From Opitutus sp. GAS368 (GTDB taxonomy: Bacteria; Verrucomicrobiota; Verrucomicrobiia; Opitutales; Opitutaceae): 44,877 nt of DNA. Below are positions 26,530 through 36,112 of the stretch, piece after piece. Under the pieces are notes generated by a model. The model was given only the letters and a program-made list of their open reading frames with translations. It did no database searches and was not told the DNA's origin. Positions within the stretch are counted from its first letter, which is position 1, and each line of letters starts with the position of its first letter. Location of the stretch: the NCBI GenBank assembly GCA_945869845.1, contig CAMBRG010000014.1, positions 1-44,877 of the forward strand, written 5' to 3'. The position numbers were made by a program, and so were the translations under genes.

Positions 26530-26941
26530 AGTTGGCCGTCAATGTTGGCGACGGGCGCGCGTGAGGTCGGCATCGAGGGGGGCGAATCGAAGTGAGCACA
26601 GGGGCGCGGTCGGGAGTGAATGGAAAAGCCTCGCCGCCCAGTGGGTGGTGGGCGACACGGAGCCGGTCGCTTGACGGCCGCCGCTTGGTCAGAAGTTGGC
26701 GTTGATGGGTCTCGGGTTCGCCCGGTGGGACGACGGGTCAACCTCGAGCGTGACGAGGCCCGAAAGCGCGGCCTCGGTCATAGGCGAACTCCTCTGCTGC
26801 CTCGGCGCCGTTATGCGCCCGGTCTGCTCCGCCCGGCTCACTCCCGTTCCATAAATTTTCTCCGACGGCCCGTTCCCACCGCCAAATTTTTACCCGAATC
26901 CTGAATGTGGAATTTCCGGGTCCGACAAATTGCAAGCTTGG
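26530..26941. other. Gap with nothing identified
   Basis: About 410 bases between the convergent hisC and tsaC genes. I see no gene, hairpin with T-tract, or copy of the REP family here; short open frames are Arg/Ala/Gly-rich. Confidence 0.5.
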
Positions 26942-27946
26942 CTACTTCGCGGCGGCGCGTCGGAGGCGGTCATTAATTGCAGCGGCAGGTCCGGTCTCGT
27001 TCGCTCCCGCAAGTTCAGCGTGAATCTTAGAGTAGCCTTTTGTATCGAGGGAGCGGAGCTGGGCGAAGAGTCGACGGGCGGCGGCCCGAAGATTTCCGCT
27101 GCGATCAAGCCAGTAGATATTCTTGGAGAGTTTCCCGGCGGGCTTTGAAATAAAGAGCCAGGCCTCTTCAGGAGCGCTTCGTGCGGCGAGGGCAACGCTC
27201 GCCCGGGTGTGAATCACCAGGGGCGTCAGAGGACTGTAGTGCCGCAAGAGCGAGCCGGGCGCCAGTTGAGGCTTTGCGATCTGGCCACTGCGCCGAGGGT
27301 GCCAAGCAATGGCGCAGCCAAGAGTTTCGGCCAGCTGTTCTCTGGTAATTGCACCGGGCCGCAAAAGCCGGGGCTTAGCTGGATTTCGCAAATCGACGAT
27401 CGTAGATTCGAGGCCGATACCCGAGGCGCCACCATCCAGAATGTAGCGGATCTTTGTTCCGAGTCCGCTGCGAACGTGCTCGGCCGTGGTGGGGCTGATA
27501 TAACCGAAGGGATTGGCGCTGGGTGCTGCAAGGGGCCGTCCGACGAGCTTGAGCAGCCGGCGGAACAGCGGGTGCGCTGGGACGCGGACGGCAACGCTGG
27601 GCAAGCCGGCGGATACGATCGATGGCACAACCTCTAATTTCGGTAATACGAGGGTGAGCGGTCCGGGCCAGAACGTTTCCGCCAGCGTCAATGCGGCGGA
27701 ATTGGCGACGGCGACGTTCGCGAGGTCGCGAAGGGAATGAAGATGGACAATAAGTGGATCGGAGACAGGTCGGCTCTTTGCTTCGAATATCTTGCGGCAG
27801 GCATTCGGATTCAAGGCATCGGCGGCGAGGCCGTAAACGGTCTCGGTCGGAACACCCACAATGTCTCCGGCTCGCAGTCGACGGGCCAGGAGCTCCAGGT
27901 TCCTGGGGGTCCCTTCGAGAATCCGGGCGGCGGGCTTTCGTGGCAT
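26942..27946 (-). CDS. tsaC: L-threonylcarbamoyladenylate synthase
   Basis: A 334-residue Sua5-type enzyme. The YrdC domain shows GDIVGVPTETVYGLAADALN, IFEAKSRPVSDPLIVHL, FWPGPLTLVLPK, VAVRVPAHPLFRRLL and LAAPSANPFGYISPTTA. A C-terminal Sua5 domain starts near PGSLLRHYSPLTPLV. It makes the threonylcarbamoyl-AMP used for t6A37 of tRNAs reading ANN codons. The two-domain length distinguishes Sua5 from the shorter TsaC of E. coli, so sua5 is an equally good symbol. ATG 27946 follows a terminator by 7 bases. It runs in the same direction as rpsR and is probably transcribed separately. Confidence 0.93.
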   Translation of the reverse strand: MPRKPAARILEGTPRNLELLARRLRAGDIVGVPTETVYGLAADALNPNACRKIFEAKSRPVSDPLIVHLHSLRDLANVAVANSAALTLAETFWPGPLTLVLPKLEVVPSIVSAGLPSVAVRVPAHPLFRRLLKLVGRPLAAPSANPFGYISPTTAEHVRSGLGTKIRYILDGGASGIGLESTIVDLRNPAKPRLLRPGAITREQLAETLGCAIAWHPRRSGQIAKPQLAPGSLLRHYSPLTPLVIHTRASVALAARSAPEEAWLFISKPAGKLSKNIYWLDRSGNLRAAARRLFAQLRSLDTKGYSKIHAELAGANETGPAAAINDRLRRAAAK

Positions 27947-27952
27947 GGCATG

Positions 27953-27980
27953 AAAAAGGCCGGAGTGGATAACTCCGGCC
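27953..27980 (-). terminator. Terminator of rpsR
   Basis: On the minus strand GGCCGGAGT pairs with ACTCCGGCC around TATCC, followed by TTTTT. It lies just before tsaC and ends the rpsR transcript. Confidence 0.88.
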
Positions 27981-28006
27981 CTAAAGTGTAAGGCTTAACC
28001 GTCGGC

Positions 28007-28201
28007 TTACTTGGCGAGCAGCATGTTGCGCGAGTGCTTCAGCGTCTTGGTGATCGCGCGCTGATGTTTCGCCGAAAGATGGGTGTAGCGGCGCGGCAGA
28101 ATCTTGCCGGTATCGGTGACGAAGTGACGCATGACGTCAGGCGTCGTGAATGGAATCTGGTCCGGCGTCAGCGTTTGAGTGGTGGTCTCGGTGGTGCTCA
28201 T
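28007..28201 (-). CDS. rpsR: Small-subunit ribosomal protein bS18
   Basis: A 64-residue protein; the core reads GKILPRRYTHLSAKHQRAITKTLKHSRNMLL, the highly conserved bS18 RNA-binding region (shown here in two parts: GKILPRRYTHLS and AKHQRAITKTLKH). The N-terminal 20 residues (MSTTETTTQTLTPDQIPFTT) are variable. bS18 binds bS6 and the 16S rRNA platform. No Cys zinc ligands are present. rpsF, ssb and rplI, its usual partners, are not adjacent, and it is ended by its own terminator. A tRNA gene lies upstream on the opposite strand. Confidence 0.93.
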   Translation of the reverse strand: MSTTETTTQTLTPDQIPFTTPDVMRHFVTDTGKILPRRYTHLSAKHQRAITKTLKHSRNMLLAK

Positions 28202-28309
28202 ATCGATAAAAGAATGTGAGAGGCTTATCCGGGTGCCGGGGTTGTCAACGGCACATTTTTTGATGGAAATGGTCGCGGTTTAGACGGACTTTCCCTACTG
28301 TCATCTTCG

Positions 28310-28385
28310 GTCCCCGTAGCTCAAATGGATAGAGCAAGCGTTTCCTAAACGCTGGATTCCGGTTCAATTCCGGACGGGGGCACCA
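28310..28385 (+). tRNA. tRNA-Arg (anticodon CCT)
   Basis: The acceptor stem GTCCCCG / CGGGGGC, D arm GCTC..GAGC, anticodon arm AGCGT-TTCCTAA-ACGCT and T arm TCCGG-TTCAATT-CCGGA all pair. The anticodon is CCT (reads AGG). The discriminator is A and the CCA end is encoded. Confidence 0.97.
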
Positions 28386-28605
28386 AGTTCAGCGGCCGCA
28401 CTTCTGACGTTGTGATTCCGGATGCCACCCGGGCGCTTTTAAGAGCACGGCTGAAATAGACGCACGAGCCTGCTCGCTTTGAACGGGAGCAGGGTCGGTC
28501 TGACGTATTTTTCGATCGATTTGAACCTAGTCCGGCGAACTGAAACCCTGCGACCGCGGGGTAAGAGCAAATGCGGGTGCGCGGGTGGTTGCGGCCGAAC
28601 GGGGC

Positions 28606-31254
28606 TCAATGCGCTTCTTCTTCGCCGCCGCGCGGGCGGACGGGCCGGATGACGGGCCCAAAGAAGAGCGCATTTAGGAAAAGCTTATTTCCCCCGTACC
28701 AGTAGCCGCGGAAATTAGGGTTGTCGGTCATGAGCACGACCACGCCCGCTCCACTCGGCGCGGCGATGACGCCGGCAGACTGGGCAATCGCCTGTTGATT
28801 GGCGGTCGAGGCGTAGCCGGCGAGGAGCGGCTTTTCGGTGTAAACCACCGGGGTTTCCCACGACGTGCGCGTGGGTCGCATCACGAGGGTGTTGTCGCGG
28901 AAGGACGGAAGCGATTCGCCGGTATAGCCGAAGCCGAGCGGGTGGGAGGGATCAATTTTGGTTTCAAAAATCGCGCCCGAAACGAGTTTCAACGCCTCAC
29001 GGTTCTCGGCATCGGCGTAAGCGATGCGTTTGCCGGCGGCGGTTTCGGGGCGAACTGAGGACGCGGACTCTCGTCCGAATTCGGCGCGGATGAGTTCGTT
29101 CTTTGCCGCCCACTCGGCGGCGCGGCCCATGGCGACGAGCGTGCCGCCGTCGCGGACCCAGCGTTTCAGGTTATCCAAGATTTCGCCGGTGAGGCTTCGC
29201 TCGTAAAGACCGTCGGCGAGGACGATCGCGGTGTAGCGATCAAAACGGGCGGTGCGGAGCTGAATCACGTCGAGCAGCGTCGCGGCCAGACCGACGCGGG
29301 TGTCGAGCAGGTGCCAAGCTTCGCCGAGGTCGAGGGCGGTGACGCCTTCGCCGGTGACCAGCGCAACGCGCGGAGTTTCAAGGGTGACGAAGGATGCGCT
29401 CCCGAGGTCGACGCCGGCTGGGGTGTAACCGGTCGCGACCCCGTGGACCGTGATGGCATCTTCCCGCGTAATGGTGTCGACGATGGCGGCGATCTCTTGG
29501 GCGCGGGCGGGTTGCAGGCCGACGGGAACGAGGATGCTGCCGTAGCCGAATGCGGTGCGACCCGCCGCCGTCTTGGCTTCGATGGGTGACTTCAGGACCT
29601 TCGTCAAAATGCCGGCTTTTTGAAGGCGAAGGAGGGCGCGGGGCGCATAGTAGCCGGTCCACGAAAAGAGATAGGCGTAGGTGGAGTGGCCGCCGACGAG
29701 TTGGCCGGATGGGAATGCGGGCTCCGCGGGCACGGCGTCGCCGAGAGCGGGCACGGTGGTGAGGGTGGCGTGGGGCACGTTGAAACCGAGCAGCAGGTTC
29801 CAGGCGGATACGTCGTAGAAAACCTCGTCTTCAAACTGAGTGCGGCGCGAAAAAATCTCGGTGATCAAGCGGTACTGCGGTTGCTCGGAGGGCACGATCC
29901 ACGCGTGGCCCGGAGTAAAATTTTTCCCATCGACCGTGAGCTCGGCCCCGAGCGCGCGCACCTCGATGCGGTGGCGGCGGAGCAGGTCCAGCAGCACCCA
30001 AGCGCGGGCGGGGTCGCCGTCGTCGCCGAACACGTGGGCCTTGACCGGGGACTGGCGGGCAAGATCAAGCGCTTCGCCGGTAAAATTTTTCTGCATGGTC
30101 AGCAGCTCGGGCCGCAGGGCAACAGAGGCTTCGAGCGTGCTAAACGTGGTGATGACTTGATTGCGGATGGTAAAAGGAAACGTCAGCGGGCCGTTGACGC
30201 TTTCCTGGAGGTGGCCGCGGGAGCTGCCTTGCTCGAAGAGAATGCCGACGGTCCCGTGGACTTTGGGAAACGTGGAGCCTTTGCCGGGGTAGAAATCGTC
30301 AAAGCCCTGGCCCGAGTAGTAGAGCACGCCGCGAGCGTCGAAGGCGTTGGCGTGGTATTGGGCGATCCGCGCATTGAGATCGAGGACGACGCGCGGGATG
30401 AGTGGATTATTTCTGGTGGCGACGCCGGGTTGAAAAAAGAAGGTGCTGTTGGTGCCCATCTCGTGGTGGTCGGTGAGCACGGAAGGACGCCAGCGGTGGA
30501 AGAGTTCGTTGCGGGCGCGGGCCTCGGGGTGGGCGAGGGGAAGCCAGTCGCGGTTGGGGTCGAAGCCGTAGTGATTGAGCCGGCCGCGGGGCCAGGTCTC
30601 ATTGAGTTCGCGGCTCTGGGGATCGCCGACGAGGACGCGGCCTTTGTTGCTGTTGACCCAATTTGCGAAGCGGTCCGAGCCGTCCGGGTTGCGCAGGGCT
30701 TCGAGGACGATGACGGCGTCGCGCAGTTGGGCGTCGATTTTTTCACCTTGGCCCGCGGCCAGATGGTACACCACGGCCGGCACGGCGTTCACGGCGCTGG
30801 GTTCGTTGCCGTGGATGCTGTAGCCCATGTTGATGACGACGGGCATTTTTGTGAGATCGAGGCCGGCGTGTTTGGCGGGATCGAAGAGGGCGAGGTGATC
30901 GGTGCGGATCCGTTCAAGGTCGCGGTGGTTGGTGGGCGAAGTGATGAGGGCCACGACGAGCGGTTTGAACTCATGGGTGCGGCCGATGATCTCGATCTTC
31001 ACGCGGCCGGGCGCGGCGGCGGCGACGGCGCGCAGGTAAGCCTCGATTTGGTCGGAGCGGAGATGCCAAGCCCCTAGATTGAAACCGAAGAACTGCTCGG
31101 GCGTGGGCACGGCGGGATCGTAGGATGTGCCGCCGGGCAAGTAGTAACCGAGGGGTTCACCGCCGAGGGCCGAAGGCTCGGCGGCACGCAGAGTCGGGAG
31201 AAAAAGCGCTAGAACAGTGCAGCAGGTCGAAAGCGTTAGAAAAAATGGGCGCAT
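28606..31254 (-). CDS. M14-family zinc carboxypeptidase-like secreted protein
   Basis: An 882-residue protein with a signal peptide (MRPFFLTLSTCCTVLALFLPTLRA). The N-terminal half is an M14 peptidase: the zinc motif HxxE in NMGYSIHGNEPSAVNAV, then NPDGSDRF and FDPNRDWLPLAHPEARA, and a third-ligand-type His in VLTDHHEMGTNSTFFF. The second half resembles the glutamine-amidotransferase-like domain often fused to this type (LVTGEGVTALDLGEAWHLLD, LADGLYERSL, WVRDGGTLVAMGRAAEWA); no nucleophile is evident. It is probably exported and degrades peptides. ATG 31254 is preferred because it starts the signal; the frame is open to 31401. Divergent from xseA, 135 bases away. Confidence 0.86.
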   Translation of the reverse strand: MRPFFLTLSTCCTVLALFLPTLRAAEPSALGGEPLGYYLPGGTSYDPAVPTPEQFFGFNLGAWHLRSDQIEAYLRAVAAAAPGRVKIEIIGRTHEFKPLVVALITSPTNHRDLERIRTDHLALFDPAKHAGLDLTKMPVVINMGYSIHGNEPSAVNAVPAVVYHLAAGQGEKIDAQLRDAVIVLEALRNPDGSDRFANWVNSNKGRVLVGDPQSRELNETWPRGRLNHYGFDPNRDWLPLAHPEARARNELFHRWRPSVLTDHHEMGTNSTFFFQPGVATRNNPLIPRVVLDLNARIAQYHANAFDARGVLYYSGQGFDDFYPGKGSTFPKVHGTVGILFEQGSSRGHLQESVNGPLTFPFTIRNQVITTFSTLEASVALRPELLTMQKNFTGEALDLARQSPVKAHVFGDDGDPARAWVLLDLLRRHRIEVRALGAELTVDGKNFTPGHAWIVPSEQPQYRLITEIFSRRTQFEDEVFYDVSAWNLLLGFNVPHATLTTVPALGDAVPAEPAFPSGQLVGGHSTYAYLFSWTGYYAPRALLRLQKAGILTKVLKSPIEAKTAAGRTAFGYGSILVPVGLQPARAQEIAAIVDTITREDAITVHGVATGYTPAGVDLGSASFVTLETPRVALVTGEGVTALDLGEAWHLLDTRVGLAATLLDVIQLRTARFDRYTAIVLADGLYERSLTGEILDNLKRWVRDGGTLVAMGRAAEWAAKNELIRAEFGRESASSVRPETAAGKRIAYADAENREALKLVSGAIFETKIDPSHPLGFGYTGESLPSFRDNTLVMRPTRTSWETPVVYTEKPLLAGYASTANQQAIAQSAGVIAAPSGAGVVVLMTDNPNFRGYWYGGNKLFLNALFFGPVIRPVRPRGGEEEAH

Positions 31255-31389
31255 CGAAAGACGTTTTTCGGTGCACGCGGCCGTGGCGAGAGGTTTTTGG
31301 GTGCGCTGGAGAGTCCGCGCAAACTTCGCGACAGGAGTGGGCGATGCCCGGACTTGACGGTGCCGAGCGGCGGGCGGCACGCTGGTTGG

Positions 31390-32724
31390 ATGCCGCTGCA
31401 AAAATCGGGAGACGATCGGGACGCTCCCACGCGAATCGACCGATCAAAACTTGGGGCAACGCAGGCTGAGGACGAAGCGCGAGTGGAGAGCGTGAGCGCG
31501 TTTACGCGGCGGGTGAAAACCTTGCTCGAAGGCGGCATCGGGTCGTCGTGGGTGCGGGGCGAGGTCTCGAACGTTCGGGCGCAGGGCAGCGGCCATGTCT
31601 ATTTTTCGCTGAAGGATGCGGGTGCGCAAGTGAGTGCGGTGTTGTTTCGCGGCGACGCGGCGCGGCAGACGGTCAAGTTGCGCGACGGCCAGCAGGTCGT
31701 GATTTACGGCGACGTGAGCGTGTACGAGGCGCGCGGGCAGTATCAGCTCATCGTGCGGGTGGTGATTGAGGACGGCGTGGGGCGGTTGCAGCGGGAGTTT
31801 GAGGCGATGAAGGTGCGTTTGGCGGCGGAGGGACTTTTTTCGCCGGAGAAGAAGCGGACGTTGCCGCCCTTGCCGGCGTGCGTGGGCTTTGTGACCTCGC
31901 CGACGGGTGCGGCGGTGCAAGATTTCATAAGAATCATGGCACGACGCGGCTGGCGTGGACGCTTGGTGGTGTTGCCCGCTAAGGTGCAGGGCGAGGGCGC
32001 GGCGGCGGAGTTGGCGGCGATGCTGGAGCTGGCGCAGCAGCAAGGGATTTTCGACTTGCTCGTGATCGGGCGCGGCGGCGGGAGCCTGGAAGATCTTTGG
32101 GCGTTTAACGAGGAGGTGCTGGTCCGGGCGGTGGCGGCGTGTGGGGTCCCCATTATTTCGGCGGTGGGGCACGAGATTGATTTTACGCTCTGTGATTTTG
32201 CGGCGGATGTGCGGGCGGAGACGCCGAGCGCGGCGGCGGAGTTGATCTCGAGTAAATTTGTCGAGGCGGCGCAGCGGGCGGGGCGGGCCGGTGAGGCGAT
32301 GGGTGATGCGCTCGATCGGGCGTTGGCCGAGGGTTCGGAGCGGCTCGACCATGCCCGCTCGCGACTGCGCTTGCTGGCGCCGGCGGCCCAGATCGAGCAG
32401 GGCTATTTGCGGCTCGATGATCTGGGCAACCGGTTGACGGCGGCGCTACGAGGGGCGGCCCAGATGCGGCGTCAACAATTGGTCGAGGCCCGCGCGGCGC
32501 TGGCGCGGGTGTCACCGGAATTTCGCGTGCAGACCGAGTCTCACCGGCTCCTCGCGCTGTGGAAGCGTTTGCAAGCGGCGAGCCCGGCCTCGGTGTTGAA
32601 CCGGGGATTTGCCATTGTGCGCGACGAGGCGGGCCGGCCGTTGATGCGGCGGGCGCAGGTAGCCGCGGGACAGAATCTGACGACGGAGTTCGCAGACGGC
32701 GCGGTGAATGTTCGCGCGGAGTAG
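31390..32724 (+). CDS. xseA: Exodeoxyribonuclease VII large subunit
   Basis: A 444-residue XseA (456 in E. coli). The OB-fold shows SVSAFTRRVKTLLEGGIGS, SNVRAQGSGHVYFSLKDAGA and GDVSVYEARGQYQLIV. The catalytic domain has VTSPTGAAVQDFIRIMARR, DLLVIGRGGGSLEDLWAFNE and ISAVGHEIDFTLCDFAADVR, then the long coiled coil and NRGFAIVRDEAGR. With XseB it degrades single-stranded DNA from both ends. xseB is not in the window. ATG 31390 is chosen although the frame extends to 31297; the exact start is uncertain. It is a single gene divergent from the M14 peptidase. Confidence 0.94.
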   Translation: MPLQKSGDDRDAPTRIDRSKLGATQAEDEARVESVSAFTRRVKTLLEGGIGSSWVRGEVSNVRAQGSGHVYFSLKDAGAQVSAVLFRGDAARQTVKLRDGQQVVIYGDVSVYEARGQYQLIVRVVIEDGVGRLQREFEAMKVRLAAEGLFSPEKKRTLPPLPACVGFVTSPTGAAVQDFIRIMARRGWRGRLVVLPAKVQGEGAAAELAAMLELAQQQGIFDLLVIGRGGGSLEDLWAFNEEVLVRAVAACGVPIISAVGHEIDFTLCDFAADVRAETPSAAAELISSKFVEAAQRAGRAGEAMGDALDRALAEGSERLDHARSRLRLLAPAAQIEQGYLRLDDLGNRLTAALRGAAQMRRQQLVEARAALARVSPEFRVQTESHRLLALWKRLQAASPASVLNRGFAIVRDEAGRPLMRRAQVAAGQNLTTEFADGAVNVRAE

Positions 32725-32845
32725 CGGGGCGGATTGGGCGCCGAATCCGACGATGATTTCGCTTGGCAGTAGCCCGGCTGTAATAATTATCAAAGGTTGG
32801 GTTTGACCGTGCATCTACGTGCCGGCTGATCCCCAACCCCCACCT

Positions 32846-35233
32846 ATGAACTCAAGAATCCCGTCCCTCCGGGGCGCTGCTTTAGCGCGCGCCCTGTTTG
32901 TCGTTTTGAGCGCGACTGCGCTGCGAGCGCAGACGCAAAGTGCCGCCGCGGCTCGTCCCGCCGGCGAAGAAGTAATCACGCTCTCTGAATTTCAGGTCTC
33001 GACGACCGCCGATAGAGGCTACCGGGCCGGCAATTCGGTCTCGGCGACCCGCATTAATACGCCGATCAAGGATCTGCCGTTTGCGATCAGTGCGTTTACC
33101 CAGCAGTTCATCACGGACATCGGGGCGCGGGATCTTTTCGATGTGGTGCAATATGCTCCCGGCGTGACGAGTGCAGGCCGCGAGTTCAACGCCGGCAACG
33201 CCGTCTATGCGATTCGTGGCTTCGACCAGACCCCGCAGCGCAACGGCTTTGTGGGCGAGGGCTACGTGGACACGGTCAGCATCGAGCGCGTCGAGGTGGT
33301 CAAGGGGCCGTCCTCGGTGCTGTATGGCCAGGTCGCTCCCGGCGGCACGGTGAATTACATCACGAAACGGCCCGGCACGAAGGCCTCGACCAAGGTCAAC
33401 GTGCAGGCCGGCACCGACAGTTTTTGGCGCACGTCGGTCGACGTGAATCAGCCGCTGGTGGGCGACAAAGTGCTCTTCCGTTTCAACGCCGCCTACGAAA
33501 ACGGCTTCGAATACATCAAACCCGGCGAGCAACGCACGGCGGTGTTCACTCCGGTCATCACCTGGCGCATCACCGACCGAATCGCGCTCACCGTGGACTA
33601 CAGTAATTTTTCTCGGCGCGAAACTCCACCTTCCGCGCAGATCAAGCCCAACATCCAAGTTGTGGGCGTGCGGCCGGCGAACGGAATTCTCAGTGCGACC
33701 GGTGTGCTGATCAACTCGCTCGACAACAGTGATCCCGGCTTCCTGACCTACTATCCGTTGCCCCGGGATTTCAATTATCTCTCAAACAACGACAATCGCT
33801 TCTCCGACTATGAATCGATCAATGCGGAGCTGACCGCGAAACTGACGGATCACTGGAGCGCCCGGGCCAACTTCAACTGGAATAAACGCCGCGTTGCCCA
33901 GAAGCTGACGGGTCTTGGCGGCGTGAGCATCACCGTGCCGACGAGCTACTATCCGGCCGGGGCCACGTTGCCGATCTCGGCGGCCAATTACCTCATCGGG
34001 GCGCGGGCTTACGCCGCGGACCTGCTGCAAAATCCGAATCTCGCGCTGCTGGCCCCCGAGGCTCAGCTCGGCCGCCGCAAGCGGCTCCAGGAAAATTTCG
34101 GCCAAGGCAAAGCCTCGCAGGTTGAGCTGGCCGGCGACTACACCTTGGGCGGCGTGAAGGTGAAGCCCCTTGTCGGCGCGCTCTACAACGAGTCGCGCGG
34201 TTACAGCCGGCTCCGGTCCAGCACGACGGCAAATTTCTTCCCCGTCTGGGATATGAAGAATCCTGCGACTTGGGATCGTAACACGGACTTCGACCCGGCG
34301 GCGCAGCCGTTGACGACGAACAACCGGGCCGTCACCCGCAACAGCGCCGGTTACGCGATCGTGAACACGAGTTTCTTTGAGGACCGTTTGAACGCCGTCG
34401 TCGGCGCCCGCTACAACAAATCCTCGGGCTCCACGGATAACTTCCTCAACCCGGCCGGCAGTCTCGCCAAGGTCGCGACGAAAAAGACCACGCCCCAAGT
34501 CGGGCTCGGCTGGAAGGCCACCCGCGACGTGATGGTTTACGGTTCCTACAGCCAATCCTATGTGCTGAACGCGGCCGCGCTCACCCAAGCGAGCGTGCCG
34601 ATCGGCCCGGCTTCGCCCACGACCTCGGAGGGCTACGAGCTCGGCGTGAAGACCGATTTCCTCAACGGCCGGATTTCGTCGACCGTCGCGGTTTTCCAGA
34701 TCGAGCAGAAGGACCGCATTCTGAATTTCAATTCGTTCAATGCCCTCGGCGTGACGGTGATCAACAGTCTTCAGGGCACGCTCGACCGCAGCCGCGGCAT
34801 CGAGGCCGAGGTCACTTGGTCCCCGATGGATAACTGGCAAGTATACGCCAGCGGCGCGATGAACGACATCCGCGTCACCCAAGTGCCGAAGGGCGTCGAG
34901 GTATTCCTTGGCGCGCATCCGGAGGCGACGGTCAAGGCGCTCTTCAACCTCTGGACGCGCTACTCATTCACCAGCGACGCACTCAAGGGCTGGTGGGTCG
35001 GCGGCGGCTTCAACCACACCGGCAAAAAGGCGCAGCGGACCAACAATCCGAAACTCTTCCTGCCGGCGGACACGCTTTGGAACTCGGCGGTCGGCTACGA
35101 TTGGAAGCAAAACGGCCGGCCGATGAACCTCGCCTTGAACTGGCAGAACATGGAGGACATCGAATACTTCCCGGCCAACCAGCAGCGCGGTCTGCCCGGC
35201 CGCGCCGTGCTCTCGCTGACGACGAAATTCTAA
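32846..35233 (+). CDS. TonB-dependent siderophore-type receptor
   Basis: A 795-residue outer-membrane receptor. The signal peptide is MNSRIPSLRGAALARALFVV; the TonB-box region is EVITLSEFQVSTTADRGY. The plug shows INTPIKDLPFAISAFTQQFI, QYAPGVTSAG, YAIRGFDQTPQRNGFVGEG and VEVVKGPSSVLYGQVAPGGTVNYIT, the pattern of TonB-siderophore receptors (FhuE/FpvA like). The barrel ends GLPGRAVLSLTTKF with a terminal Phe. ATG 32846 is used; an upstream GTG at 32819 lacks a signal. No iron-uptake ABC genes or regulator adjoin it, so the ligand is unknown. A REP hairpin with a T-run ends the transcript. Confidence 0.93.
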   Translation: MNSRIPSLRGAALARALFVVLSATALRAQTQSAAAARPAGEEVITLSEFQVSTTADRGYRAGNSVSATRINTPIKDLPFAISAFTQQFITDIGARDLFDVVQYAPGVTSAGREFNAGNAVYAIRGFDQTPQRNGFVGEGYVDTVSIERVEVVKGPSSVLYGQVAPGGTVNYITKRPGTKASTKVNVQAGTDSFWRTSVDVNQPLVGDKVLFRFNAAYENGFEYIKPGEQRTAVFTPVITWRITDRIALTVDYSNFSRRETPPSAQIKPNIQVVGVRPANGILSATGVLINSLDNSDPGFLTYYPLPRDFNYLSNNDNRFSDYESINAELTAKLTDHWSARANFNWNKRRVAQKLTGLGGVSITVPTSYYPAGATLPISAANYLIGARAYAADLLQNPNLALLAPEAQLGRRKRLQENFGQGKASQVELAGDYTLGGVKVKPLVGALYNESRGYSRLRSSTTANFFPVWDMKNPATWDRNTDFDPAAQPLTTNNRAVTRNSAGYAIVNTSFFEDRLNAVVGARYNKSSGSTDNFLNPAGSLAKVATKKTTPQVGLGWKATRDVMVYGSYSQSYVLNAAALTQASVPIGPASPTTSEGYELGVKTDFLNGRISSTVAVFQIEQKDRILNFNSFNALGVTVINSLQGTLDRSRGIEAEVTWSPMDNWQVYASGAMNDIRVTQVPKGVEVFLGAHPEATVKALFNLWTRYSFTSDALKGWWVGGGFNHTGKKAQRTNNPKLFLPADTLWNSAVGYDWKQNGRPMNLALNWQNMEDIEYFPANQQRGLPGRAVLSLTTKF

Positions 35234-35274
35234 AGTGGGCGAGACGGGCGACGGCCCCATCCGATAAGTTGCAA

Positions 35275-35306
35275 GGCGGGGCGGGTCTTTGACCCGCCCT
35301 TTTTTG
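35275..35306 (+). terminator. REP hairpin serving as terminator of the TonB receptor
   Basis: GGGCGGGTC and GACCCGCCC pair around TTT, followed by TTTTTT. The stem is a copy of the 26-bp REP (35275-35300), so a repeat has the form of a rho-independent terminator here. Confidence 0.8.
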
Positions 35307-35353
35307 GGTCTACGGGCGACGATATCCGGAGCCAATTGCGGGCGGCGCTGATG

Positions 35354-35379
35354 AGGGCGGGTCGGAGACCCTGCCCTAC
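35354..35379. repeat. REP palindrome upstream of msrB
   Basis: AGGGCGGGTCGGAGACCCTG then CCCTAC; inverted partner of the copy at 35275, about 53 bases apart, so the pair is REPIN-like. Confidence 0.85.
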
Positions 35380-35441
35380 TTTTCGATCGTGACGACCCGG
35401 CGCTGGAATATTTGCGGTTCGGTGCTACGCTCATCGGGACA

Positions 35442-36071
35442 ATGAAACTCTCACTCGCTCGATCGCTCGCTGCGGTGGCCGTTGCCACCAGTTTCTCTTA
35501 TGCCGCTATGAAAACCAATGCTGCCGAATCCACCGTGGTATCCGCCAAAGACGCCCTCGACTGCAAGCCGGGCGAAGTTTCGGCGTGCGGGTTGCCGTCC
35601 AACGTCGTCATCGACCTGAGCAAGGCGAAGGTGCAGCGCACCGATGCCGATTGGCGCGGTCGGCTCACGCCGATCCAGTTTCGGGTCGCGCGGCAGCAGG
35701 GCACCGAGCCGCCTTTCCAGAACGAGTATTGGAACCACCACGAGGACGGCGTCTATTTTTCCGTGTGCAGCGACACGCCGCTGTTTGATTCGAAGGACAA
35801 GTTCGACAGTGGGACGGGCTGGCCCAGTTTCACGAAGCCGATCGAGAAAGCGTTCGTCGGAGAGCATGTCGATACGAGCTACGGGATGCGGCGCGTCGAG
35901 GTCCACGTGACGGTAGACGGCGGGCATCTCGGCCATGTTTTTGAAGATGGTCCCCGCGCGAAAGGCGGCCTGCGTTACTGCATCAATAGCGCGTCGCTGC
36001 GGTTCGTCCCGCGCAAGGCTTATGAGGCGTGGGTGGCGAAGAATCAGGCGGGTGCGGTGGCCGCGAAGTAG
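35442..36071 (+). CDS. msrB: Peptide methionine-R-sulfoxide reductase, exported
   Basis: A 209-residue MsrB with an N-terminal signal-like segment ([21 protein letters not shown]), so the enzyme is probably periplasmic. The catalytic domain shows [46 protein letters not shown] and the nucleophile Cys in [15 protein letters not shown]. It reduces R-methionine sulfoxide in proteins. The two CxxC zinc pairs of many MsrBs are missing ([18 protein letters not shown]). ATG 35442 is preferred over an upstream in-frame codon at 35412 because the signal begins there. The last codons read AAG TAG GG, and a REP copy begins 16 bases after the stop. Confidence 0.92.
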   Translation: MKLSLARSLAAVAVATSFSYAAMKTNAAESTVVSAKDALDCKPGEVSACGLPSNVVIDLSKAKVQRTDADWRGRLTPIQFRVARQQGTEPPFQNEYWNHHEDGVYFSVCSDTPLFDSKDKFDSGTGWPSFTKPIEKAFVGEHVDTSYGMRRVEVHVTVDGGHLGHVFEDGPRAKGGLRYCINSASLRFVPRKAYEAWVAKNQAGAVAAK

Positions 36072-36086
36072 GGGATGCGGCACGGA

Positions 36087-36112
36087 GTAGGGCAGGGTCT
36101 CTGACCCGCCCT
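36087..36112. repeat. REP palindrome, left end of RAYT element
   Basis: GTAGGGCAGGGTCTCTGACC followed by CGCCCT. This is the consensus form of the family and is paired with an inverted copy at 36313. Confidence 0.9.
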
